The notes under the pieces were generated by a model. That model saw only the letters and a program-made list of their open reading frames with translations, was not told where the DNA came from and did no database searches. Of a stretch of 64,000 nucleotides of DNA, positions 36,501-48,602 are shown one piece after another. The translations under genes and the position numbers were made by a program. Numbering within the stretch: position 1 is the stretch's first letter; each line of letters opens with the position of its first letter. This DNA is from Neurospora intermedia (lineage: Eukaryota; Ascomycota; Sordariomycetes; Sordariales; Sordariaceae). Location: assembly GCA_037102815.1 (NCBI GenBank), contig BTPP01000001.1:2133001-2197000 (forward strand), in the 5' to 3' direction.

Positions 36501-37184
36501 TTCCTCTATCCATCGACTTGGAGCAGCCAGAGCTCGAGCAGGACGAGGCGCAGGTTAAGAAGTCATCCATTATCAACCGGATCAAGATGGAGAATTGGAC
36601 TTCGTCATCCAAAATAGAGTTGTTGGTACACGAACTCCACAAGCTCCGATCCGACAACGCCTCGCACAAGTCCATCATCTTCTCCCAGTTCACCACCATG
36701 CTCCAGCTCATCGAGTGGCGTTTGCGCCGCGCTGGTATAACTACGGTCATGCTTGACGGTAGCATGACTCCAGCCCAACGCCAGGCTTCGATCAACCACT
36801 TCATGACGAACGTGGACGTCGAGTGCTTCTTGGTATCCCTCAAAGCAGGAGGTGTCGCTCTGAACCTCACTGAGGCTTCGAGGGTTTTCATTGTAGATCC
36901 TTGGTGGAACCCAGCCGCGTATGTTTGCCCTAATGGCGTTACTTGAAAGACGTTCTGACTAACTTGCTCGCAGTGAATGGCAATCCGCCGACAGATGTCA
37001 CCGTATTGGTCAGAGCCGACCTTGTACGATCACCCGACTTTGCATCGAAGACTCAGTTGAGAGTCGTATGGTCCTACTGCAAGAGAAGAAGACCAATATG
37101 ATCAACTCGACCATTAACGCTGATGATGCGGCAATGGATTCACTGAGCCCTGAGGATTTGCAGTTTTTGTTCAGAGGAAACTAA
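33551..37184 (+). CDS. rad16: DNA repair ATPase Rad16 (SNF2 helicase with RING finger), global-genome NER
   Basis: Predicted 1119 aa in five exons: 33551-33596, 33688-35279, 35349-35695, 35755-36918 and 36974-37184. An AT-hook core (KKPRGRPRK) sits at residues 24-32. Residues 130-440 are acidic and disordered, with repeated IADSxDD ... LARKLQxEE segments and a 40-residue tandem duplication. The SNF2 ATPase has Walker A DEMGLGKT (K548) and DEAH (658-661), and the final helicase motif [11 protein letters not shown] lies at about 1053. A C3HC4 RING finger ([20 protein letters not shown] ... CPSC, about 871-912) sits between the ATPase lobes, exactly as in yeast Rad16. The protein acts with Rad7 to recognise lesions in non-transcribed chromatin and ubiquitinate targets. 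Introns fall inside the Walker A motif (after L546) and right after DEAH. Confidence 0.95.
34611..34803 (+). repeat. In-frame tandem duplication within rad16
   Basis: Two copies (34611-34683 and 34731-34803) with a 120-bp period encode the identical peptide [20 protein letters not shown] followed by EDEN. The four base differences I count are all at third codon positions and silent. Confidence 0.9.
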
Positions 37185-40100
37185 GCATCACAGTTCTCGG
37201 CAAAGCGCGGTGCATATTTGGGGTTGCTCATAATTGCGCCTATATGTCTTTCTACTTGTTGAGTGGTACTAATCCTTGCACGCCCTTTATGGGCTCCTCG
37301 TCGAAGGACGTGTAATTTTCAGTTTTCAAGGCAATCAGAGGAGGCAAGATAGCTTGGCGTTACTGGCAGCCGAGCCATTGGGACAATATTTTCCTTGCTT
37401 CTATGGGGTGGCAACTTTTCACATGTCATTGACGGGACTGGACTTTTGTTTGAGCTGGCGATGACAGTGTCAGATTCAAAAGTATATATGGTTCAACTTG
37501 TCAGAATGGAGCATGGGAATTATTAGCTACATGTCAAAAAGCAAATGTCATAGGATTCAAGATAACAAAATAGATTAAGAAACTCGTTCAAAAGGTCAAG
37601 GATATGATATCGGTGATGAAGAATTGATTCTACAGAACAGAACAATATCTGCCAGCTGTGACATTGATAGCGGGTGATACAGACGACACAAGAGAAACAA
37701 GGTTTGTCAACTAACCTACATTAGTAAGTCCGGATTGGAACTCATCAGACAGTCGCTGTACCTTGATTGATGTTCTGTAGCTTTGAACAACATCTTTGGA
37801 GCATAGTGTTTTCCCTGCTTTTTCTCTAAGAATCCCACACAGCATTCTGTATAGAATGGTACGAACATGAAGTTAGTCATCCAAGGTATCATCTTTTGGT
37901 AATCATGGAGGTCAGGTTATGGCACAAAAGTTTCCGGTATTCAGGTTGACCACGAGTTTTTCTGTCAATGTCTTCTGTGCGTCCAATTTATAAGGATCTC
38001 TGAGGTTGAAAGGTTTACCATCTTCTATCACGTTCCATGCTCTCGTACATTTTCTTCGTTCTTGTACAGAAATAGGTTATTCTTCACTTGGTGGTCTTTC
38101 TCCTCTTCTCTTTTTTTTCTTTCCTTTGTTCTTTCCTTCAGTTCCCCGTTTCTTTTATTTCTTCTTCACCTGTTTCACCCCTTGAATTCAATCTTTTGCC
38201 TTTTTTCACATGCTTTTGTTGTCAATTTTCTCTTGCATTCCCTTTTTTCTCTTCCTTCACCCCTTTCTTTTTCCTTTTTTTTATTTTTTATTTTATTTTT
38301 TATCTTATTTTTCTTTTTCCCCTTCTGTCTCTTATTCTATCTCTTCCTCCTGTTGAACACAGACTCTACTAATTACCTATTTTTCCGACACCCCGGAGAC
38401 TTTTAATTCGTCACCTCCATCAGTCCATCTAAATAGTCGATTGTAAAAATTACTAACTACCTAACTCGCGTTGAATCATTCGTCGAATCCTCATCTCTCT
38501 CCCCCTCTGCGTTTTCCTTCAATGTTACAGGCGCCTACCACTACCAACTACGCAGCATACCTACTCATACTTAACTGTGGTCACCAACCATCTCATCTCC
38601 AGTTCACTAGAGAAATAGATTCTTACCGCCTGGAATAATTGCGCGTATGTTACATGTAACTTGCATAGTATCTTCAATCCTTTTCCTCGAATTGCTAACT
38701 TCAAAAGGTACCTAATTTGCCCATGGCCATTAATCGGGAAACACGTGCACACGTCATTCGCTCGCTGCTCGCATATTTCTCGGTGACTACCTAGGTGGTG
38801 TACATCACAGAGTAACCAAGTGTTCCCAGTGTCTCTCTCTCTCTCTTTCTCTCTCTCTCGGTGTGGCGGAATGCTCCGCGATATATATGCCTCCCACAGG
38901 GGCATGTCCCGGGAAGGCGGAGAGCGGAATTTATCGGATTGATTGGAGATGATGAGGGCATCTATATGGAGAACTCTCCGCCATCCCCTCCCCCCCGCGA
39001 TGCCGCCGCCCAGGCATCCATCCCCATTGCTCGATGAAAAATTGGACACATGAACGAGCTCCACCATGGACTGCCAAGGCTACTTATATTGTGTTTCCCG
39101 GGTTGTTGTTCATGTGTTCTGGACATGAGGATGGCCTGCTATGAAAGTATGTGACTACGAACCATCTTGTCATTGATTTGAATATTGCATGTAATTTATG
39201 TACATGATCAAGGTAGGGAATTGGCGTCTGCAAACCATGGGCAATTGCTTTTATTGATTTGATGATGAATGAGACATAGACAATCAAAGGGGGTCTCTGA
39301 ATTGTGATCGTAAAAAAGAAATAGCTCGACAACCGGTAAATTGACAACAAGAATGATGACGACGTGTTGACGATAGGAGGTTGATGTCAGTATATCGTCA
39401 AGACATTTGCATGTGAAGAAGTTTACGTATGGTCGAGAAGCAGATATACGATGAATTTGCGGAGAGGTGAACCGAAAAGTATCTGGTATCGTCCAATTCG
39501 TGTAATGAGAGATTGACGACTGTCAGCCTCATTGGCCTCTGCCACATGCGTGTCCGGTTTGAATGTACTCGGAGGTTTGTGAAACGGAAAAATGAATTAC
39601 AGGCAAGACCCGACCAAGTCCCATATGGCAAAACACACTTGTATTCTGAAAAATCTGGAGCCATGACTCGGGAGCCCGGGGGAAGGGATCAGTCAATGCT
39701 GGGGAGAAACGAGGTGTTTGGTTTGGTTGAGATATGCTTAGTTTGTGGAAACGGTCCCGATCATTCGTAAGGTGGTTCGAGTCATGTCTCGTCTTGGCTT
39801 TCTTACCCATCCCACATCACATCACGAGCACATGCTTGGAGGTCGAGTGTGGGGCTGCGGAGCAACGACACTCGGCAAGAGCCTCAAACCCCGGACAAGC
39901 CAACCATGACAACCGAACCCCCCGATCAAGACCCTGCCGCAGCCTCCCCCAAACTCTTTGCCCCTGGGTCAGTGAATGCTACCATTCTTCACCAAATTGT
40001 CGGTATCTGTTGCCTCTGAGCTCCAAAACTGTAATCATGTGAAGCCGAATTGCTCCAGGGGTAGTCTGTTTGGCTTGCTCGGAAGTGGTGGGCCTTCGCC

Positions 40101-43100
40101 AAGCAGGTCAAAGCCAGGAGTTGACCGGGTACGGCCGGGACATCCAGGCCTTCAACCAACAATCAATGGACAGTTCCCGTTGGTCCAAGGACCTGGAGAT
40201 CTGGCCGCCAGCTTACCGAGATCGCATCACGGCAATCATATGTCAATAAAGAGATAGATGGTGCCAAGACGACATTGCCAGGACAGGAGCTGAGAGGAGA
40301 TCCGGACATGCCAAGGAGAGCTACCCCAGATACGGTTTACTACCCTGCGGCTGACTCGAGCAAGACGTAGTCGGTGTGGTTGGGTGACACGAGACCATTC
40401 CCCCCATCAAGTAGACAGCCACCACGAGGAACTTGCTGCTAGATCGTGGGGAAGGTTTCAAAATCGTTGGAGGCGTTCAAGTGCAGAGAGGCGGAAAGAT
40501 GTTGATGTGTTTTGAGTGTTGGTCCACCTTCATACAGATCAGGGTAACGGCGATGGATTATGTGATAGGAAAGGACACAATTCCGGGACAGGAGTTACGT
40601 TGGGCAACAGTTCGCAAGATATCTGAGTGAAATCAGTAAGAGCAAGGGAAACGTTGAGCCACTTGACAATAGTTGCTGGACTCGAATGGGCATTTGCATT
40701 GGCGGGCCGTTTAAAGATGATTTCCAGCCTCAAGCTCATTCGAAGGCCATTGTAGAAGCTCCCGCTGCTTGTCAACATCAGCCATTGTGTTGCAGCTTGT
40801 CATCTCATCATATGATTGCTATGGAACAATGGTTGATTGATGAAAGCAGTCACCGATGTATTGGCGCCACATCTGGGTGGCGGACCCAGCAAAAGCTCGA
40901 GGTACACCAGATCGGATCGTCCCATGTCATGCATGTGAAAAGGAAAAACATGGGACGATCAGGATGTTGGGGATGGCGGTTCAGCTGGCCGCTCAATGTT
41001 TGTCTCTGGCAGTCTATGATTTTGGTTGACTGAAAAGAGTTGAGCTCGAAGGAGGGCGTGATTGTCGAAACAAATGGGAGCAGGGAAAGAAGGGATAAGC
41101 GTGATGCAGGTTTCGGACAGCTGAAGGGATTTGCGGAGTTGGGGATCGCTCACCTCCTTTCCCCTTTTGGCTTTCATTTTTCACAACACCAATGCCTTCT
41201 TTTCCGATGGCCAAGGTTTCTAGAAGGCCGGACTTTAGCATCTCGTCACCCTCCCTGTTCAATTGTCTCAGCGCCCTAAAAAAAGGGAAAAAAAAAGCCC
41301 TGCAACAATTTCGGGTGAAGTCGGAACAGGGATCCATGTCTTTCGTCGTATTTTTGGCTTTGTAAATTCGATGCGTGTCACGCTGGGTGGATGTGAGTTT
41401 TGGCCAGCCTGATTGTTTCCCCTGGTCAGCCCCTGAACGCCCAGGGTTCGTTGAAGCGAGAGACGCTCCCGCTGGTGCTTCGGATGCTTCGTGAGGGGAT
41501 CCACATTCACCGACACGGCATGACCGCAACCCTCCAGCCTAAACCGGACCGGCACGTCTGGATGACGGTGACCGTAGGCACTAGCACCCAGCGGACAGTA
41601 AGATAACGATCTGATCATGTTTCCTGATTCTGACGCCCAAGTCACGATACTTTTGGCGCGACAGAGAGGCCAAATGGATGGGAGTTATCAGCAACCTCAC
41701 CATATCGCAGTATGCTATGGGCCCAGACCGGAGCTAACGGTACGATTCTGTCGCCCAAGTGAATGACCAACAAGGGTTTGGAGATTGAAGCGATGTTGAC
41801 GGAGAACACGAACATACGTGTTTATGGGCTGTCGATGGGGGGCGCAATTCCAATCCAATCTATTCTGTTACCGCTGTGCATACGATCTGTGGGAATCCGC
41901 ATCCAAACCACAGGAGTGGAAAGCTGTAGTGCGACGGATATGTCAGCATCTGGACGAAAAGATCGTGGTTGTACAGGAGGTAGTGGTACAACCCTTCGCA
42001 TTCAGCACTCCAGCCCTGAACTGGCACCCACTAAAATGTTGCGGTCCACAGTTTTCAGTGTCTCATGATTCCTTCGCGGATTTTGCGACCCCTTTTAGCC
42101 GTAATTGCGCCGTGATGACTTCAAGGGCTTCCGCAAGAAAAGTGGATGGATTGCTGACAACTTGCCAATCGTAGGTGTTACAATTGCAGAGCGGAAAGTT
42201 GGATAGACGGTTTGTTGGGGGCTTGATGGAAAAAGTTACGAAACCATTCCGAGAAACCGACGGGAGTTGAGTTGGAAGCAAAGTGAACAAAATCGGAGGT
42301 GGAATTCGACGTCCCGGTGTTTTCATCCCCGATGTTACGGTGTTACACATTTGCAACCAGGCGGGAAGGGCCCGCTAGCCCGATTAAGAAGCTGCTGTAT
42401 GTAATTGGAGAAGCTGATTGGACAGCTGAGTGATCACCCTGCAGCCCCTGGGCTGTATCGGAAAGAGGTTTGACGGATTCGAAATCCACTTCTCCACAAA
42501 CTGGTGCCTCGAAGTCGACGGTTGCTGCTGCCCATCGCAACAAAAGCACTACGTGCGTGACTCTCAAAAACTTTCCGGTCACAAAGTGGAAGCTGTGGAA
42601 GAAGTACACAGTAGACGAGTGGAAAGAGAACTGGGCTGGAAGAAATCAGCGCTGTATGTCAGATCTGAGTAAGTTTACTTAGGTACCTAGGTAGAGTTCA
42701 GGACACACAGCTGAATGTTCGGACGTCCGATCCAGTACGTCGCCTTGTTCATTCTTTTGGTTTTCAGATTAGGTTGGGTGTTACCATATCCAAGTTGAGG
42801 ACAAATGCCACTATAGGTAGAAGACTTCTCACCGTGCAACATCTAGTGTATTGCAGTTCTCACATCAGCTGCGGGGGCCTTGAAGATTCGACACTCATTC
42901 ATGCAAAGCTCAAGATGTCTGAATGGTGGAAAAGTGGAAGTGGAATCCTACTGCGTAAGCAGCGGGAAACTGTGATGGATTCTACGGAGCCGCTAGCCGC
43001 TAAGCGGTGGAGTAGCGGTGGGGACTTCGGGTCTAACAAGCGGCATCGCACGCGGACGGCACCTGCATTTCCAGCGTGACAGGAAGGATTTACAGCCCAG

Positions 43101-44354
43101 ACGCTGTGACGTGCCCCAAAGTCCACTGTCCATACGTAACTCGACCACATTCTGACTCCTTTTGCACTCTCAACTATGGAACTTCGAAGTACACGACGCC
43201 GGCCACACCCCGAACCATTGCCGGACGTGGGGATTGCCCGTTTTTTTGCCCAGAAGAGAATTCCAATGGAACACTATGAGGGGCACACGACCTCTTCCCA
43301 AAAATGACTGTTCTGAAAAGATGACGAGACGGAACGCAGAGGTGAAGGACCGGTGCGATACCGGACGGGAAGAGCCCGTCGACAGATGGAACGGGAAAGA
43401 GCATCTTCCACGTAAAACCGCCTGCCCTTGCAGCTTTTCAGTCGTTTCCTCCATCTCCTCGATCTTGCCCTCACTTACTTCGCGTCGTGTGTGCCTGCCT
43501 TACCTTTTCTCGGCATTTCACATTGGTTCTCACCATTTTTGGTGTTGATCAATCATCATCATCATATCATTTTGGTGGCCGGGATCTGCCGTTCCTGTTA
43601 CCTCCAGTTTGTGTGTAGAAGCAAGGTACATAGACGCTATTCGTACCGAGAGCTGCTACCGTAACAACAACATCATTGTACCGACCGATTCGCGGATATC
43701 GTTTTCAGCATTAGGTTGTTGTCGATTTCCCACGTTCCGGTACAACACTTTCCCGAAGGCACTCAAAGCCGCATATTCGTCGCAGCAATAAGCGGTCACA
43801 CTGAGCAAACCCAACCGGGTGTATTCGGGTTGTCTCCAACGGCTGGACCACGCGTGTGTGCAAGGTGTGTTACACTCCCCTAGGTATGTTTTCTTTTCTT
43901 TTCCTTTTAGGGCATGCCCAGCCGACCAGGCCAGATCCAACCCACACACCCTCCGGACCCTCCCCCAACCGTTCATGGAAGCGTCAAGGCGCCGGCCGTG
44001 TGTAATGGAATCCATAGCCGGCGGCAGAATTCGGAGAAGACTCGCAAGGACACAGACACACACTCAGACACCCTTCTCCTTCATGATCCAGGCGGCCCTT
44101 GAAACAGCCATACCCCGGCTCCCGAAACCCGCCAGACAGGCGTCTGTCACGACTAGCACGACAAAGCAATACCCCAAGCACTTGAGAACCTCCTGGCCGT
44201 TTTTACCAGATACGTATGCTACGTACATACTCGGCAGCTAACAGTGGCCCTCTTGATGCCCAACTAGAGAGAGCAGAAGGTAACCGTACGGGTAGCAGGA
44301 ATCAGGTGAAAGCAACAAAAAAAGACATAGCGTTCCATCTCAATTTCGCGTCGC
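37185..44354. other. 7.2-kb region without a recognisable gene
   Basis: I looked for split genes on both strands and found none with a family signature or coherent exon phases. The stretch holds a strongly pyrimidine-rich plus strand at 38090-38355, a CT microsatellite near 38826-38858, a perfect 13-bp inverted repeat at 40915-40960, and a 17-bp direct repeat at 41626/41744. The last few hundred bases are presumably the promoter of the malic enzyme gene. Long non-coding transcripts or lineage-specific genes cannot be excluded from sequence alone. Confidence 0.4.
40915..40960. repeat. Perfect 13-bp inverted repeat (hairpin) with 20-nt loop
   Basis: The left arm GATCGTCCCATGT (40915-40927) and right arm ACATGGGACGATC (40948-40960) are exact reverse complements around an A-rich loop. 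In RNA this would form a stable stem-loop. There is no gene nearby to explain it. Confidence 0.85.
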
Positions 44355-47300
44355 ATGGGTAAAAACAGACTCCCCGTTTCGCCCTGGACGGTGCTCATGT
44401 CCGGCGCAACCGCTCCTCGACTGCAAAACGTATTAAGTCGGCCGGTCCTCTCGAGCAAACCGGATGTTGGAAGAACTCATCCTTCTCATCATCTAAAGAG
44501 TCTGTTGCTTGCTTCACGGTTCGCTGCTTCTACGCTTGCCGCTACTACTTCTTCTGCTGGTGCATCTACAAGTACCGGTACCTCCAGTCCAGACCCCGGC
44601 CCTACCATTAATAAGTCGCAGACCAATCGCAACCCCTCGACTTACACCTCACCTCCAAATTCCCTTTCCAGAACGTTTAGTGCGAGTAACCTGCCAGGCT
44701 GGTATCGGACCCTCCCCAGCCCTTACTTTAACCTCTCCGGCCATCTCGACAATTTGTCTTCTTTAATCCGCCCTTTCCTGGCTTTTCTGGACCCGTCCTC
44801 GCTTTCCTCCCCATACTCGATGGCTTCCACTTCGTACGCTTTCAGCACTTCTTCAGGCTCCGATTTCTCGACCCCGCGGTCCAGCTCCCCTCACTCATCT
44901 GCATCAGTTGCGTCCGCACGCTCCTCCCACTCTTCCACCTTCAGTGCAGGAAAGCGCTTGTCCATGTCTTCGGTTCGGCGCACCTCGGCTTCGAATCCGA
45001 TGTCTTCCGTTGATCTATCAACCATTGAAGAGGCTCTGAAGATGGCCAACCTCGACACCCTGAAGGGCTACTGCCAAAAAACGTACGGCGAGGTCCACCA
45101 GGAAACCACTACCGAGTATATTTCCCAGGAAGAGGCCCGGGGCTACCAGGTGCTCAACCAACCCCACTGGAACAAGGGTAAGCTTACTGGTCTTTTTTCT
45201 TTTTTCTTTTTTTTTGTTGTTCGTTTGTTTGTTTATTTTCTTCCACTTCCTTCGTTTCCCTCCACGTCCCACGCTGCTTCTCCTGTCCCTGTCTCTTATC
45301 ACTGCAGCACCCGAGCTTGGTTGTCCACGGCTTCCTCGAGTCAGTCTGGCCATGCTCGCATCATCAGTCTCTGCTGTCCGTCAAGGTGCTATCATGGCTT
45401 GGTCTGCCAGACTTCTGCATGCACGCCAGACTTGCTTATATTCACGTTTTCTCCCATCTTCTTCTCCCCGACCACGTCTTTCTTCGACTTCATCCGTTTC
45501 TGGTTCAGCACTTTCTGGATCTCCGTCTGTGTCACATTCGCCAGACCCGTCCTCGTCACCCCTCGCACATAACATGACTGCAGTCGCTGATTTTCGCATT
45601 TCACCCAAAGGGACGTCATTCACTCCAGAAGAGCGTGTGGCCAAGAACTTGACCGGACTTATTCCGCACGTCATGGAGGACTCCGAGAAGCAGGTTGAGC
45701 GTGCGCTCAAGATGATCCGCACCCGTCAGACCGACATTGACAGGTATCTCTACTTGTCGACCATCAAGAGCCAAAACGTCGACCTCTTCTACCGCCTCCT
45801 GATGGATCATGCCAAGGAGATGATGCCATTGGTCTACACTCCCACCATCGGCGACGTCTGCCTCCAGTACTCAACCCTCTACACTCGGCCAGAAGCGCTG
45901 TACATTTCGATCAAACAAAGGAAGTCGATCCGTACAATTTTGAGGAATTGGCCCTATCCTCAGCCCGAGATCTGTGTCGTCACTGACGGTTCCCGCATTC
46001 TCGGTTTGGGAGACCTTGGTGTCAATGGTGTTGGCATTCCGGTAAGTGGCAATTACTCAATTTTATACGCTGGCAAAACACTAACGTGTACCAGATCGGT
46101 AAGCTAGCTTTGTACACGGCTGCTGCTGGTATTCACCCGGACAAGACGCTCCCTATCGTCCTCGACTGCGGTACCGCCAACGAGACCAACCTGAAGGACC
46201 CTCTCTACTTGGGCCTTCGTCAGAAGCGTATCCCGGTTGCCGAGCAACAGGAGTTCATGGACGAGTTCATGGAGGCTGCCGCTGAAGTCTTCCCGGACAT
46301 GGTTGTGCAGTTTGAGGACTTTGAGAGTGAAAAGGCCTTCAACTACCTCGATCGGTACCGCGATCAGTACAAGTGCTTCAACGATGATATCCAGGGAACT
46401 GGAGCTGTTGTCCTCGCCGGGTAAGTTGAAAGCCCCTCCAGCCCTGCAGAAGATGAAGTTGCTTGAATGGGAAATCCCACGTTTCAAAAAGTGACTTGTG
46501 AGCGTGAGACAAATTGCTGACAGTACGTTGTACATTATAGTTACATTGGTGCCGTCAACCTTTCGAATGTTCCTATCGAGGAGCAACGTCTTGTCTTTAT
46601 GGGAGCTGGCTCCGCCGGTGTTGGCGTTGCCAAGCAACTGGTTGAGTACTATACCAAGCGTGGCCTCTCGGAGCAACAAGCTAAGGACAAGTTCTGGCTT
46701 GTTGATACCAAGGGTCTTGTGACCAAGGATCGCGGTGATAAGCTGGCTGAACACAAAAAGTACTTCGCCCGTACCGACAACAACGGCCATCAGTTCCGCA
46801 CCCTTGAGGAGGTCATCGAGTACGTCAAGCCAAGTGCGCTTGTCGGTCTTACTGCCACTCATGGCGTCTTTACCGAGTCGGTCGTCCGCGCCCTCAAGGC
46901 TTCCGTCGACGCCGGAGGACTTGGCCGCAGGCCCATCCTCTTCCCCCTCAGCAACCCTCTCACCAAGGCTGAATGTACATTCAAGGAGGCCGTTGACTGG
47001 ACTGACGGAACCGTGCTCTTTGCTTCCGGTTCTCCCTTCTCCAGCTACACTACAAACGGTGTAACATATCACCCTAACCAGGGTAACAACGTCTACGTCT
47101 TCCCCGGTATTGGTCTTGGTGCTATCCTCGCCAAGGCTACCAGAGTCACCGATGACATGATCTACACCTCGGCCGCTGCCCTGGCCAACTCCCTCAATGC
47201 CGATGAGGTCAAGCAAGGCCTTATCTACCCCCGCATTGACCGTGTCCGTGAGGCTAGCGTCATTGTTGCGCGTGAGGTGATGAAGTCTGCTCGCCGTGAA

Positions 47301-47405
47301 GGCGTCAGCACCCTACCGGAAGAGCAGTGGCTTGAGTGGGAGGAGTGGGGTGACGTTGACCTCGAGAGGTACATCAAGCAGCACATCTACGACCCCAAGT
47401 TTTAG
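44355..47405 (+). CDS. NAD-type malic enzyme, probably mitochondrial
   Basis: Predicted 814 aa in four exons: 44355-45177, 45611-46041, 46095-46420 and 46541-47405. It catalyses oxidative decarboxylation of malate to pyruvate. The catalytic domain has Tyr350 in LVYTPTIGDVCLQYS, the malic enzyme signature FNDDIQGTGAVVLAG (about 512-527), a Rossmann motif GAGSAGVGVAK (548 on), and the downstream blocks LVGLTATHGVF, FPLSNPLTKAEC and FASGSPF. The first 230 residues are Ser/Ala/Arg-rich low complexity with Arg-rich early segments (RLQNVLSRPVLSS, LLLASRFAAS), consistent with a mitochondrial presequence plus linker and much longer than usual. An ATG at 44397 is an alternative start. Intron 1 (433 nt) is long. 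An in-frame acceptor at 45307 would add 101 residues, but the spliced join NKG-TSFTPEER matches the family best. Confidence 0.93.
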
Positions 47406-48602
47406 AAGGTCTCATAGATACGTCCAAACAGGTGTGCACAAAATGGATAGAAAGATAGATGGGTAGGTGGGATGGGTGGATATGGCAAGAGTTGGGTTGG
47501 AGTTCATCGTTACGGCGTTTGGAACCTGATTTATTTTATCCTAGTGATTACCAGACTCACAGGATGATTGCTTTACTGTTGAAGAGTTGGAATGGCAAAT
47601 AAGCGGGATCCATTACTACCATTAATGAAGATCCCATTCCAGTCAAGAAAGGATTGGATGGATCTTGAGCGTTTCGGTACTTACTTTCAAAAGACCATGT
47701 TGGATGCACATTACCCCATGGGACAGCGAGAGATGCCCATGTTCTAGCATGGGTCACTCGGCATTAGATACAGACTGTTAGAGTCAAAAGAGAGGTTGAT
47801 TCGGCGTTACCATGGAATCAAGAAAAAACGCTTATAGCGGGTTTAGATCACTGAAGGGAACAGGCAACATTGCGAAGGATTCATTGTACATTTTTGAAAG
47901 ATCTTCTTTGATTATCATCAGCTTAAACTCAGTTTGGTGATCCGTTTACTCTTTGACCAGACAATAACCCCAAACGGGATTTTGCACCGAGTGAACTCGC
48001 GACGACCGGATGCCAGGTTGCAAGGTTCAAGATGCCTAACTACACACGTACCGGTACACGCCTTTCACGGTTGTCAGATGCAAATTGCACATCTTTAATT
48101 GTGATCTCTGCATATCTGAAATCCGTAGTCGCGAGTCAATTGGGCTAGCTGACTGACACTGGCCCGCGAAGAACCCGGAATATCCTCCTTTTTTTTTTTT
48201 CGAGGCATGTAGTTATAGTCACTCACTGCGGTAACTGGGTTTCCACTTTGCGTTTGTCACTATTCACCGCTGTCTTTTCCTTCCCGTCCTCGGTGTCGGC
48301 GTCGGGCTCCCAACGCACCATTATTTTCAGTTAACCTTCCTCGTGTCAGACCTGTTGGGTACCCAGTACAAGCGGAGAGATAGCGACTAAGATCATACCA
48401 CCCTGTGTAATGATTAAGACAGGGACGTTGAAATTTAGATGATAGATGCTTATGTATCTTGGTATACCTCGCTCACTGTCTGGAGTACCAACTCGGATAG
48501 AAAAAAAAACCCCATCTCATCATCATGACCGCGGACTACCATAACCCTGGGTATATACTATCACTCCGACACTCCAATCCCTGCAATTACATCTCCTCCT
48601 CT
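47406..48602. other. Intergenic region between convergent genes
   Basis: This region holds the 3' sides of the malic enzyme gene (plus) and the SNF2-RING gene (minus). Short T and A runs occur near 48190-48200 and 48501-48509. No coding region, RNA gene or repeat family is supported. Confidence 0.5.

Noticed and set aside
38826-38858. CT dinucleotide run
   Set aside because: Ordinary microsatellite of a kind common in fungal intergenic DNA.
46104-47216. 370-codon frame antisense to the malic enzyme
   Set aside because: It mirrors the strongly codon-biased malic enzyme exons; no homolog or independent support.
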